From Planctomycetales bacterium 10988 (GTDB taxonomy: Bacteria; Planctomycetota; Planctomycetia; Pirellulales; Pb10988), in NCBI GenBank assembly GCA_009664345.1, contig CP043547.1, forward strand, positions 5,918,709 through 5,982,708: a stretch of DNA of 64,000 bases, written 5' to 3'. The position numbers were made by a program, and so were the translations under genes. Positions 55,645 through 64,000 of this stretch are shown in pieces. The notes beneath the pieces were generated by a model. That model saw only the letters and a list, made by a program, of their open reading frames with translations. It was not told where the DNA came from and searched no databases. Position 1 is the stretch's first letter. Each line of letters begins with the position of its first letter.

Positions 55645-56526
55645 ATGAAAGTATTACTTGTCCTCTTTTTGGGCCTAGGCTTCATCATGCTGGTGATCGC
55701 CGGGGTCGTTGGACTGGGACGGTTGCTGCAATCGAACCGCTTTTCTCAAGGCCTCGTCTTTTTCCTCGGGGTCAGCCTGTTCATGACGGCTGGTATTTTA
55801 CCGATCTTCGGCGAAGGCCGGGTCTTTGACGATTGGCGTGATCAAGTGTTAGCTCCCCCTCCACCGCACGCTCATCAAGTCGCTTTCCATGGGGAAGAGC
55901 CGCGGGATGGCAAAAAGTCGGACTGCGGCTGGAAGAACTGTCCTTTCGACACCCATGACAAAGATCATTTTCGTGGGAAACACTCGAAAGGTCCTTTTGC
56001 TCAAGCCAGTCATGCTCGGGATATGGAACCTTTCACCATCCCCTTGGAATCGATTTTAGAGAAAGAAGCCCCCAACTGGCTGAACCGAGCACCTTCGGAA
56101 AAGAATGGCGTTTTGGAAATGGTAGCCAAGACGGCTCGCTTTGGTACGCCGGAGGAAGCGGTCCTCGCTGTTGACGAGTTGCTACAAGATACGACCAAAC
56201 GTTATATCAACGACTATATGAATCGTTATGATGTTCCGCAGATGGCCCGTTTGAATCTGGACCCGATCTCCTCCCGACTGGTGCAAGATTACTATGTCGA
56301 GCCGATCGAAAGCAAGCTCTTGGACCAAGATGTCTACTCGGCTCACGTGTTACTTCATTTCGATGAGGAAATGGATCAAGCCTTGAATTTTGAGCTGGCC
56401 AAGATTCAATCGAACGAACGTGTTCTTCATCTTTCAGGTGGCATCGCCTTACTCTTTGCGGGACTTGGACTCTGTTGGGGATTTCTCCGATGGGGGAGTC
56501 GCAAGCCGCAACCAGCGACTAACTAA
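55645..56526 (+). CDS. membrane protein of the kinase/sigma cluster
   Basis: A 293-residue protein with AAAGGAA before its ATG. Two N-terminal hydrophobic helices (about 3-28 and 35-58) and one near the C terminus (about 260-283) enclose a large soluble part. Its first portion is His-, Asp- and Cys-rich ('PPPPHAHQVAFHGEE', 'KKSDCGWKNCPFDTHDKDH') and could bind metal. I recognise no family. It is 89 nt after the kinase and about 70 nt before the sigma factor, so it probably shares their transcript. Confidence 0.78.
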   Translation: MKVLLVLFLGLGFIMLVIAGVVGLGRLLQSNRFSQGLVFFLGVSLFMTAGILPIFGEGRVFDDWRDQVLAPPPPHAHQVAFHGEEPRDGKKSDCGWKNCPFDTHDKDHFRGKHSKGPFAQASHARDMEPFTIPLESILEKEAPNWLNRAPSEKNGVLEMVAKTARFGTPEEAVLAVDELLQDTTKRYINDYMNRYDVPQMARLNLDPISSRLVQDYYVEPIESKLLDQDVYSAHVLLHFDEEMDQALNFELAKIQSNERVLHLSGGIALLFAGLGLCWGFLRWGSRKPQPATN

Positions 56527-56596
56527 CGGCTTTTCTGTCAGACGTTTAATGTGAAGATTGATCGAATCCGGCCTTGCTGACCCCGACGAGTTATCT

Positions 56597-57235
56597 ATGA
56601 ATGTCTCCCAGGAATCAGAACGAAGGCTAGTCGAACGAGTCCGACAAGGGGAAGAATTAGCCTGGAACGAGTTGATTTCTCAATTCGAAGGCCGGCTCTT
56701 GGCTTTCGTGCAAGGGCGACTTCCCCGCAAGGATCAGGCCGAAGATGTCGTGCAAGAGACGTTTATCGGTTTTGTCACCAGTCTGCCGAATTACGATAGC
56801 TCCCGTTCGCTGGAGAGCTATCTTTTTTCGATCGCGGCCTATAAATTGACGGACTTTCTCCGCAAAGAAGGCCGCCGTCCCACCCTTTCGCTGACGGCTC
56901 CCACTTCCAATCATCCTGGGGGAGAACCCGTCGGCTCCGCCCGTCGTGCCAGTAGTCTTTATCTCAGTCGTGAAAAAAAGGCCCTCGAAGAACAAGCCCT
57001 GGTAGCCGCAATTCAAAAGCAATTGCAACACTATCGCAAACGCTCCGATTGGGAGAAGCTAAAAACCTTGGAACTCCTCTTTGTTAAAGGAACTCCGAAC
57101 AAAGAGGTCGCCCAAATCCTCTCACTCAGCGAACAGCAAGTTGCTAATTTCAAAAGCGAATTTCTGCGACGCCTGCGAAAAGAAGTCCCCAACGGAGAGC
57201 AACTCGATCAACTCGCCTCAGACTCGGACGAATAA
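56597..57235 (+). CDS. ECF-like RNA polymerase sigma factor
   Basis: A 212-residue sigma-70 family protein. Region 2 covers residues about 10-85 ('LVERVRQGEELAWNELISQ', 'DQAEDVVQETFIGFV', 'LESYLFSIAAYKLTDFLR') and region 4 about 145-200 ('NKEVAQILSLSEQQVANFKS'). A Ser/Pro-rich linker joins them, as in ECF factors. I took the ATG at 56597; an in-frame TTG at 56558 would add 13 residues, and neither has a strong ribosome site. The next gene encodes a small protein with a His/Cys cluster that may be its anti-sigma factor, 100 nt downstream. Confidence 0.88.
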   Translation: MNVSQESERRLVERVRQGEELAWNELISQFEGRLLAFVQGRLPRKDQAEDVVQETFIGFVTSLPNYDSSRSLESYLFSIAAYKLTDFLRKEGRRPTLSLTAPTSNHPGGEPVGSARRASSLYLSREKKALEEQALVAAIQKQLQHYRKRSDWEKLKTLELLFVKGTPNKEVAQILSLSEQQVANFKSEFLRRLRKEVPNGEQLDQLASDSDE

Positions 57236-57335
57236 AATCCTTTCTTCTTTCCAGCCAGCTTCTATAATTCCTCTCATGGGAAGTAATTCGCATTTATCTA
57301 TCTAGAAAACATCTCTCTGGCCAAGGCTTCGCTTT

Positions 57336-57758
57336 ATGCCACCGATCCTCTCGACCAAGTCGCTGGAAAATTATCTCGACGAGGCCCTTCCGCCCGAAGA
57401 AATGGCAGCCATCGAAGAACAGCTTCGTGAGGACCTTTCGCTCCGCGAGCAACTTACCTCAATCATTGCCCGACGCGATGCCGGCGTACATTCCTTAGGA
57501 GAAATCTGGCGAAGACACCGATTAAGCTGCCCTTCTCGGAACCAGCTTAGTAACTATCTGCTGGGGATCTTGGAGCCTGAGGAAAGCGACTATATTCATT
57601 TCCATTTAAAAATAGTTCGCTGCCGATATTGTATGGCGAATCAAAGTGATTTAGAGCAGGCACAACAGGTGAAACAACCGCCACTCGAACAACGCCGCCG
57701 CCGCTATTTTGAATCGAGTGCGGGTTATTTACCTGCCTCGGGATCAAAAAATTCATAA
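57336..57758 (+). CDS. possible zinc-binding anti-sigma protein
   Basis: A 140-residue protein. The first 45 residues ('LENYLDEALPPEEMAAIEEQ' and on) resemble the helical start of anti-sigma factors. The centre has 'CPSRNQLSNYLLGILEPEES' followed by HFHLKIVRCRYC, a His/Cys cluster similar to, but spaced differently from, the Hx3Cx2C of zinc-containing anti-sigma (ZAS) domains. No transmembrane helix, so it would be a soluble anti-sigma. Position right after a sigma factor supports the idea; sequence support is moderate. Confidence 0.7.
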   Translation: MPPILSTKSLENYLDEALPPEEMAAIEEQLREDLSLREQLTSIIARRDAGVHSLGEIWRRHRLSCPSRNQLSNYLLGILEPEESDYIHFHLKIVRCRYCMANQSDLEQAQQVKQPPLEQRRRRYFESSAGYLPASGSKNS

Positions 57759-57870
57759 AGCACGCCAAAAACACTTGGCTATTACAAGTAATTAGATAAG
57801 ATAGTCCTTTGTACTTCCCTCTCCGCCACCAGCCTACGACTCGAACAAATTCAAAGGATATCCTTCCCCG

Positions 57871-58251
57871 ATGTCGGAACCCAACGATCCCTCCATCTAC
57901 GACCTCATCGGTGATGAGGGCTTTCAAGAACTCGTTCACAACTTCTACCAGCAAATCCCTGCCGATCCGATTTTAGGTCCGCTTTACGAGGAAGTTGACT
58001 TGCAAGAAGCGGAGCAAAGACTGCTGGATTTTCTGATCTTTCGCTTTGGCGGGCCCGATACGTACCTTCGCGAACGAGGGCATCCTCGGCTGCGCATGCG
58101 GCATGCTCGCTTTCCCGTCACGCAAGAAGCCCGCGATCGCTGGATTCAATTAATGGAAAATGCGTTGCGGGAGTGCGATTTCCTTCCCGATATCAAACAA
58201 ACGTTGATGAAGTACTTCGAAGACGCCGCGACCTTCTTGCGAAATTCCTAA
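57871..58251 (+). CDS. truncated haemoglobin, group II-like
   Basis: A 126-residue 2-over-2 globin. 'YDLIGDEGFQELVHNFYQQI' is the start of the fold. 'GGPDTYLRERGHPRLRMRHARFPV' (quoted in part: RLRMRHARFPV) holds the proximal His H78, and 'RDRWIQLMENAL' carries the conserved Trp of group II. It binds O2, NO or similar ligands on haem in the cytoplasm. It lies 112 nt after the putative anti-sigma gene and 18 nt from the convergent pyruvate carboxylase stop. No partner reductase nearby. Confidence 0.92.
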   Translation: MSEPNDPSIYDLIGDEGFQELVHNFYQQIPADPILGPLYEEVDLQEAEQRLLDFLIFRFGGPDTYLRERGHPRLRMRHARFPVTQEARDRWIQLMENALRECDFLPDIKQTLMKYFEDAATFLRNS

Positions 58252-58269
58252 GCTATGATCGTGGAAGTT

Positions 58270-61200
58270 CTACTCTTCGAGACAAAGCAGTAGATCGCCG
58301 GTTTCCACTTGCAAGCCAGGTTTTGCCAAAAGCTCCGCGACCTTCCCGGCGTTTTCCGCATAGACGGTTGTTTCCATCTTCATCGCCTCCATCGTGACTA
58401 GCTTTTGCCCCTGTTTGACTTCGTCTCCTTCTGCCACCGCGACGGTGACAACCATGCCGGGCATCGGAGCGGCGATTTGCAGCGGGTCTTTCGGGTCCGC
58501 CTTTCGGGTGGAAACGGTCACGTCTTCCAAGGATCGATCCACAACCGTTACATTGCGCGGCTGCCCATTCAATTCAAAGAAAATCGTCCGCGTTCCATCG
58601 GGATGCGGGTCGCCAATCGCCAGCATTTTCAAGAACAAAGTTTTGCCTAATTCCAACTCGATTGTTTCTTCAATTCCTGCTTCTAAACCATAAAGAAAAA
58701 TAGGCGTCGGCAAGATGCTTGTGTCAGAAAATTTCTCCTCATGATCGACAAATTCTTCAAACACTTTGGAATACATTAAATAAGCCAGGATCTCTTGTTG
58801 TGTGGCAGGCCGATTAAGAAGCTTTTCAAGATGTTTTGCCGTGGCTTCAAAATCCGCCGGAGGTAAAGTTTCGCCAGGACGTTCGGTTAAAGGGGCCTCG
58901 CCTCGCAAAATACGTTGTTGCAAGTTTTCAGGAAAGCCACCCATCGGTTGCCCCATCCGACCGGACATTAAATCAACAATCGAAGCGGGGAAAGATAGAT
59001 CGCGAGCCGAATTTAACAAATCTTCTTCCGTTAAATCATTGGTAACCATATATAAAGCAAGATCGCCGACGGCTTTTGAAGTTGGTGTTACTTTGACAAT
59101 ATCACCGACGAGACGATTCACTTCAGCATAGGCTTTACAAACTTCCGGCCAACGCTCCCCAAGGCCAATCGCTTCGGCTTGTTTATAAAGATTTGTATAT
59201 TGACCGCCAGGCATTTCATGAAAGTAAACATCCGCCGTACTGGCTTGCAGGCCACTTTCAAACGGTTGATAGAACTCTCGAACCGCTTTCCAGTAAATGG
59301 CATTGTCATCCCAAGTTTTAGAATCAAGCTTGGTATCTCGGTCTTGGAATTTTAAAGACTCAATTAAAGAGTTTAAATTCGGCTGACTCGTTAAACCTGA
59401 CAGTGGGGCACAGGCAGCATCTGACACATCAAGCCCTTCTTCAGCAGCCATTAAAATACTTGCCGCTTGAACTCCGGAAGTGTCATGCGTGTGAAAATGA
59501 ACAGGAATCCCGATCGCTTCCTTTAACGCTTTCACAAGTTGTTGAGCAGCGAACGGTTTACAAAGTCCTGCCATATCCTTGACGGCTAGAATATGGGCGC
59601 CACGTTTTTCTAAAGCTTTGGCCAATTCTACATAATAGTTTAAATCATATTTCGTTCGCTTCGGATCGGTGATGTCACCCGTATAACAAATGGCCGCTTC
59701 ACAAAGACCGCCAGATTCAATGACGGCCTCCATCGCGAGTTCCATATTTTCCACCCAATTTAAAGGGTCGAAGATTCGAAAAACATCAATCCCACCGTCG
59801 ACGGCTTCTTTGACAAACGACTTCACAATGTTATCGGGATAGTTAGAATATCCCACCGCATTCGAGGCCCGCAATAACATTTGAAAGAGAATATTGGGAA
59901 TCTTCGTTCTTAACTCTGTCAAACGTTGCCAAGGCGATTCCTTTAAAAATCGCATGGAAGTGTCAAACGTTGCTCCGCCCCACATTTCAAGAGAAAACAA
60001 ATCACTACACTTATAAGCATAATGATCTGCAATTTGTAACATGTCATAAGTACGCATGCGGGTGGCTAACAACGATTGATGGGCGTCACGAAACGTTGTA
60101 TCCGTAATCAATAAACGCTTTTCATTGAGAACCCATTCACCAAATTTCTTTCCCCCTAGCTCTTTAAACTTTTGGCGAGTTCCTTCCGGTGGTTTTCCTT
60201 TCGTGTTGACTTCAGGAACCGGGGCAGCCAAGCGGCGAATGACTTCTGGCTTCTTAGGGACAAGCGGATGCCCGTTAACGGTCACATCGGCTAAATATTC
60301 AAAGAGTTTCGTCGCTCGATCGCGATGAGGTTCAAATTGAAAAAGTTCCGGTGTTTCATCTAAAAAACGGGTAGTACATCCTCCTGACAAAAATTGGGGA
60401 TGGGTGACTAAGTTCACAAGAAAAGGAATATTTGTTTTGACCCCACGGACGCGGAATTCTAACAACGCCCGCTTCATGCGTCTGGCGGAATCTAAAAAAC
60501 TTAAACTGGATGAAGTGACTTTAACTAACAAAGAATCATAATAAGGAGTGACTAAAGCTCCACTAAAGGCGGTCCCCGCATCCAAACGAATACCCATGCC
60601 GCTGCCGGAACGATAATGACCGATTCTTCCATAGTCAGGTAAGAATTGATTTTCCGGGTCTTCGGTAGTGACTCGACATTGTAAAGCATAGCCTCTTGTG
60701 GAGATTGTTGATTGATTTCCCAAGTCGATACTGGGGTCACTTAAGGGAATGCCTTGAGCAATCAAAATCTGACACTTTACAATGTCAATTCCAGTGACCG
60801 CTTCGGTAACCGTATGTTCCACTTGAATGCGAGGATTGACTTCAATGAAATAGAATTGATTGCTTGCCGTGTCTAATAAAAATTCTACAGTACCCGCATT
60901 GTTATAGGCGACTTGATTTCCAATCTTCACCGCGGCCAGACAAAGTTCTTCACGTGTTTGCGTGTCAAGTTTTAACGCGGGTGCAATTTCAACAACTTTT
61001 TGATGCCGACGTTGTACCGAACAATCTCTTTCATAAAGATGAACTAAATGTTCGTGTTGATCGCCGAGGATTTGAACTTCAATATGTCGCGGCTGGGCAA
61101 TAAACTTTTCTAAAAAGACATCGGCACTTCCGAACGCCGCCAACGATTCCCGCCGGGCTTGTTCAAAGGCTGTTTCTAGTTGTTCCTTCTTCTGAACCAC

Positions 61201-61719
61201 CCGCATTCCGCGACCGCCGCCTCCTTTTGCCGCTTTGAGCATTACCGGATACGCAAGCTCATCCGCAAGCTGTAATGCTTCCCCAAGGGTACTTAGGGGC
61301 GATTCACTACCGGGCAGAATGGGGGCACCGGCCTCTTCCGCGATTTGGCGGGCTTCGACTTTATCGCCTAGTTTCTGCAAGATATCGACCCGTGGACCAA
61401 TGAAGGCAATTCCCGCTTCTTCACAAGCTTTTGCTAAGTCAGGGTTCTCGGAAAGAAACCCATATCCAGGGTGAAGACAATCAACGCCATGTTGTTTGGC
61501 GGTGCGGATAATGCCGGGGATATCCAAATAAGCACGGATCGGCTCGCCGGGAGAACCAACTTGGTAGGCTTCATCCGCTTTAAAACGGTGCAAGGCATAG
61601 CGGTCTTCGTGCGAATAAATCGCAACAGTGCGGATACCTAGCTCGGTTGCAGTACGAAAGACGCGGATGGCAATCTCACCACGATTGGCCACCATTAACT
61701 TTTGAAATGTTTTCATCAT
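58270..61719 (-). CDS. pyc: pyruvate carboxylase
   Basis: A 1149-residue single-chain, biotin-dependent enzyme forming oxaloacetate from pyruvate, bicarbonate and ATP. Domains: biotin carboxylase (1-455: 'KLMVANRGEIAIRVFR', ATP-grasp 'KAAKGGGGRGMRVV', 'FIEVNPRIQVEHTVTE'); carboxyltransferase (about 530-800: 'DTTFRDAHQSLLATRMRT', 'HFHTHDTSGVQAAS'); PYC/OADA linker; and biotinyl domain with K1114 in EAMKMETT. Length is normal. Starts at 61719 and 61716 (two adjacent ATGs) both fit the conserved N terminus. Codon choice and GC shift strongly inside the gene: hand counts of 60-nt pieces gave 67% near 58441, 33% near 59341 and 60841, and 62% near 61201. Confidence 0.97.
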   Translation of the reverse strand: MMKTFQKLMVANRGEIAIRVFRTATELGIRTVAIYSHEDRYALHRFKADEAYQVGSPGEPIRAYLDIPGIIRTAKQHGVDCLHPGYGFLSENPDLAKACEEAGIAFIGPRVDILQKLGDKVEARQIAEEAGAPILPGSESPLSTLGEALQLADELAYPVMLKAAKGGGGRGMRVVQKKEQLETAFEQARRESLAAFGSADVFLEKFIAQPRHIEVQILGDQHEHLVHLYERDCSVQRRHQKVVEIAPALKLDTQTREELCLAAVKIGNQVAYNNAGTVEFLLDTASNQFYFIEVNPRIQVEHTVTEAVTGIDIVKCQILIAQGIPLSDPSIDLGNQSTISTRGYALQCRVTTEDPENQFLPDYGRIGHYRSGSGMGIRLDAGTAFSGALVTPYYDSLLVKVTSSSLSFLDSARRMKRALLEFRVRGVKTNIPFLVNLVTHPQFLSGGCTTRFLDETPELFQFEPHRDRATKLFEYLADVTVNGHPLVPKKPEVIRRLAAPVPEVNTKGKPPEGTRQKFKELGGKKFGEWVLNEKRLLITDTTFRDAHQSLLATRMRTYDMLQIADHYAYKCSDLFSLEMWGGATFDTSMRFLKESPWQRLTELRTKIPNILFQMLLRASNAVGYSNYPDNIVKSFVKEAVDGGIDVFRIFDPLNWVENMELAMEAVIESGGLCEAAICYTGDITDPKRTKYDLNYYVELAKALEKRGAHILAVKDMAGLCKPFAAQQLVKALKEAIGIPVHFHTHDTSGVQAASILMAAEEGLDVSDAACAPLSGLTSQPNLNSLIESLKFQDRDTKLDSKTWDDNAIYWKAVREFYQPFESGLQASTADVYFHEMPGGQYTNLYKQAEAIGLGERWPEVCKAYAEVNRLVGDIVKVTPTSKAVGDLALYMVTNDLTEEDLLNSARDLSFPASIVDLMSGRMGQPMGGFPENLQQRILRGEAPLTERPGETLPPADFEATAKHLEKLLNRPATQQEILAYLMYSKVFEEFVDHEEKFSDTSILPTPIFLYGLEAGIEETIELELGKTLFLKMLAIGDPHPDGTRTIFFELNGQPRNVTVVDRSLEDVTVSTRKADPKDPLQIAAPMPGMVVTVAVAEGDEVKQGQKLVTMEAMKMETTVYAENAGKVAELLAKPGLQVETGDLLLCLEE

Positions 61720-62192
61720 TTGCCACCAAGGGGGGATGCGAGCAATTTGATTCGATGTCGGCTGTCTGGGTTTTCGCGTATGGGTAGAGGGATTCAGCAG
61801 CGAAGAAAAGCGTCTCAAAGCAATAGCTACAACAGGGGAATGCTGTAGACGCTCGCTCCGAAATGTGAACCCTCTTTATTTTCTGCGTATCCCATATGGT
61901 GGCGTGTCAGGCGACCAATGCAAGACCTGGCGGATATTTTGAAAGGATTTCGTGGAAAATTTCACAAGGGTGGGAACATCCTCGATGAGAAGCTTGGATT
62001 GGATAAGAAGGGAGGTCGTTGCCAATTATAAGGGTTCGTAGCGAGAATCCTTAAAACATTTCAATAAAAAGCTTTAGGCTCTCTTGGCGAACGGGTGGAA
62101 GTGTGTTAAATTTGCATGGTTCGCTATGATATGAACAACGATAGGGCAATGCTTGGCAACTAAAGAGCAGCCCTCGCAAGAAATATGAAATG
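61720..62192. other. gene-free interval upstream of pyc
   Basis: About 470 nt with no convincing reading frame. A TTGGCG-N17-TAAATT pair (62084-62112, plus strand) could be a promoter for a short transcript ending at the hairpin near 62232. Confidence 0.4.
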
Positions 62193-62237
62193 CTCCTCTC
62201 CTGCCGTCCTCTGCTGTCCCTCTGGAGAGGAGTTTTT
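62119..62237 (+). ncRNA. speculative small RNA ending in a perfect terminator
   Basis: A candidate promoter (TTGGCG 62084-62089, 17 nt, TAAATT 62107-62112) is followed about 120 nt later by a perfect 9-bp hairpin with five T on the plus strand, and no plus-strand gene lies upstream. The hairpin may simply end the minus-strand hydrolase gene, so this is only a candidate. Confidence 0.2.
62193..62237. terminator. hairpin terminator, CTCCTCTCC/GGAGAGGAG
   Basis: CTCCTCTCC (62193-62201) pairs perfectly with GGAGAGGAG (62224-62232), with TTTTT on the plus strand. It also lies 50 nt after the stop of the minus-strand hydrolase, where CATTTCATATTTC follows the stem. Confidence 0.7.
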
Positions 62238-62281
62238 CATTCCCCTACCTTGCAATTTCTCCAGAGATTTGCCGCTCCCGA

Positions 62282-63016
62282 CTATCGCGTGATGAGTTTC
62301 ATCATCCAGCGGTTCGTCTCTTCCAAAGCCGTGGCCGCCAACGATTCATGGGCTTGGAATTCTCGTAAGCAATAAGAAAGTCCGGCATTGTGCATCAATT
62401 GCAAATCTTGCTTGGCTCGATCTAAAGGATATTGCTGACTCTGATTGGTGCGACCGAAAAAGAGTGGCAGACTTCGTGCTTCTTTCCAACGAGCAAGCGG
62501 GGCACCATCTTGGGGAAGACCCCCATCTAAGGAAATGACCCCGGCGAATTGGTCCGGGAAGGCCAGCCCGATTCGCATGGCCATTGTTCCGCCACAGCCA
62601 TGTCCGGCGAGAAAGACACGGTCAGGATTGAGACGGAAGCGGCCGGCTCGTTCGGCTGCGGCAAAGACCGCATCGATCGCCGTCGAGAAATGATCGCCTT
62701 GATCTCCCCAAGTGTAACCTCGCGTCCCTTCCGAAACTTGAGGGGCACGCGGAGCAACCGAGACAAAGTTCCGCAAACTGATCTGCGGCATGATTTGATT
62801 GAGCTGACATTCGGTTTGGCCCGGGCCATGCAACCAGATGAACAGTGGATAAGCATAGTTGGGTTCGTAGTGCATCGGGCTGAAGACAGAGAGAATCCCG
62901 CTGAACGCATACGATTCAATCCTCAGCGATGAGGCCGCCTCTGGCCATGATTGGCTCCGTGATTCCGCGTCCAGCGCATCCTTGATCGCTGTCCAACGGG
63001 ATTCCAATCGATTCAT
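62282..63016 (-). CDS. degenerate alpha/beta hydrolase (phospholipase/esterase-like)
   Basis: A 244-residue protein of the alpha/beta-hydrolase fold, closest in layout to carboxylesterase/phospholipase or feruloyl-esterase-like proteins. 'PLFIWLHGPGQ' is the oxyanion strand and 'VFLAGHGCGGTMAMRIGL' is the nucleophile elbow. That elbow reads G138-H-G140-C-G142, so the catalytic Ser is replaced by Gly. The expected acid position reads GRTNQ (Asn in place of Asp), while a His (H223, QAHES) remains. It may therefore be non-catalytic or use Cys141. The ATG at 63016 follows GAGG by 5 nt. No signal peptide; isolated between intergenic regions. Confidence 0.8.
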   Translation of the reverse strand: MNRLESRWTAIKDALDAESRSQSWPEAASSLRIESYAFSGILSVFSPMHYEPNYAYPLFIWLHGPGQTECQLNQIMPQISLRNFVSVAPRAPQVSEGTRGYTWGDQGDHFSTAIDAVFAAAERAGRFRLNPDRVFLAGHGCGGTMAMRIGLAFPDQFAGVISLDGGLPQDGAPLARWKEARSLPLFFGRTNQSQQYPLDRAKQDLQLMHNAGLSYCLREFQAHESLAATALEETNRWMMKLITR

Positions 63017-64000
63017 CACTTCCTCTCTTCCTTTCCAGCAGGCCGCCATCTCAACGAGTCAGCAGAACACTTTCAGCACAAACAGACTTCTTGCTCAGGT
63101 CTTCTTCTGCGACAGATTTGCAAAAGATGTCAATTTGTCCGTTTGAGTAAAAAATTTGCCCCAGGCATCAAAACATAAGCTACGTTGTAGTAGTGTCCAA
63201 AAATCGCGCTTACTTGCAGTTCGCAGACAGCAAATGCAATGCGTTAGGCGATTCAGTCTCATCCTACTTCGCGCCGGTCCTCTGCCTAGAGGGAAAGTGC
63301 CTCCGAAAAGCAACTCTTTTATTTTCTGAGACAACGCAATTCCTTCGTTCGATCGAAGTTATATAATCGCAATAACTTACGGACTGCATTGATAGCCCTG
63401 CTAGTAATACTGCTAGCATACTAGCATATCGCCTAAGACCATTTCGCAGCAAAATCCGGCGAGTTGTTGTAAGAAGATTCATCCTTACGGTCAATAGCAG
63501 AGTTCTGATCGCTCCAATCAGTGTGAAAAAATGGATAAACTTCAGTGAATTAATTAGCTGTATCATACATGGTTTTTATATCATTTTGGCTTTATCCTGA
63601 CTTCTCTCCTCATTGGGAAAGCGAGATTCTCACTCTGTGAACCGTTGAACTTTTCGCAAAAGGATCTGCCACCAACTCTCAACTTACAAAGCATTCCATT
63701 CGTAGCCCGTTCCTTATTCAATCAGGGGCTTAGGACGCTCAGAGGTGATAGAGGGAGACTCCATCCTATGAATCAAGGCAATAATCGGTCTTGCGGTTCT
63801 TGAGGAATCCGAAAGATAAAATTCCGAATGTTGATCAAAGGATTAAAATGGATTTCACCGCGAAGGATACTGCTGAAATAACAGCCCATTCTACGTCGAG
63901 AGAGTGATAATTATCTTATAAAAATCGACGGTGAATCACCCAAGAACGTAAAATGGTTCTTCGTTTCAAGAAGAGCTAGCGGCTGATAAATCCTACCTTG
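63017..64000. other. gene-free interval to the window end
   Basis: Nearly 1 kb with no acceptable coding sequence. Minus-strand frames at 63095-63334 and 63264-63566 have basic, unstructured composition and no ribosome sites. CTGCTAG-type short repeats occur near 63400-63428. The sequence may be the upstream region of a gene beyond the window. Confidence 0.45.

Noticed and set aside
63400-63428. Short CTGCTAG-like repeats as an attachment or CRISPR-like site
   Set aside because: Too short and too few copies; no adjacent integrase, cas gene or duplicated flank.
63095-63566. Two minus-strand frames near the window end
   Set aside because: They overlap each other, have no ribosome sites, and their composition is not protein-like.

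Overview
The window reads as a chromosomal segment of a Planctomycetota bacterium, probably order Planctomycetales, with GC near 50%. The signs are two secreted sulfatases, a Ser/Thr kinase fused to a very long WD40 array, secreted caspase-Sel1 proteins, an ELWxxDGT/Ig-like/FG-GAP surface protein remnant, a kinase/FHA-like/sigma-factor cluster, and many secreted proteins of unknown function. This assignment is inference from family content. I saw no rRNA, tRNA, CRISPR array or intact insertion sequence.

Layout. 0-5.8 kb: a LacI-type regulator, two exported sulfatases and a cation-diffusion-facilitator exporter. 6.3-7.2 kb: a ferritin-like YciF/DUF892 protein and a small stress-type protein. 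7.3-17.9 kb, all on the minus strand: two exported proteins with a C-terminal CxxCH haem motif, then three tandem exported caspase-fold proteins, each with a catalytic His/Cys pair, an EF-hand-like loop and 11-15 Sel1 repeats. 18.4-26.1 kb: an ApbE flavin transferase, two unknown proteins, and metabolic genes (argG, pyruvate kinase, xylose isomerase). 26.2-29.4 kb is accessory and decayed: an AT-rich gene resembling an orphan immunity protein, a 3' fragment of clpX, a surface-protein gene broken by at least three frame disruptions, and an unidentified remnant.

30.2-36.5 kb is a likely operon: a small unknown protein overlapping a double-domain KaiC-like ATPase, a second double KaiC-like ATPase, and a GAF/PAS histidine kinase. 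It looks like a RecA/KaiC-family signalling module; no kaiA or kaiB is visible. 37.3-45.1 kb: csrA, a MOSC protein, a pentapeptide-repeat protein, a polytopic membrane protein, a TPR protein and a PhoD-like phosphatase. 45.3-50.4 kb: a 1695-residue membrane kinase with 21 WD40 repeats, the right number for three seven-bladed propellers.

51.4-57.8 kb is a co-directional signalling cluster: coiled-coil membrane protein, FHA-like protein, Ser/Thr kinase with a membrane domain, membrane protein, ECF-like sigma factor and a possible zinc-binding anti-sigma protein. It is followed by a truncated haemoglobin and a convergent pyruvate carboxylase. A degenerate alpha/beta hydrolase and about 1 kb without recognisable genes close the window.

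The strongest candidates for something new are the three-gene secreted caspase-Sel1 array, the two-KaiC plus histidine-kinase operon, and several inverted repeats in intergenic regions. Functions are inferred from motifs and context only.
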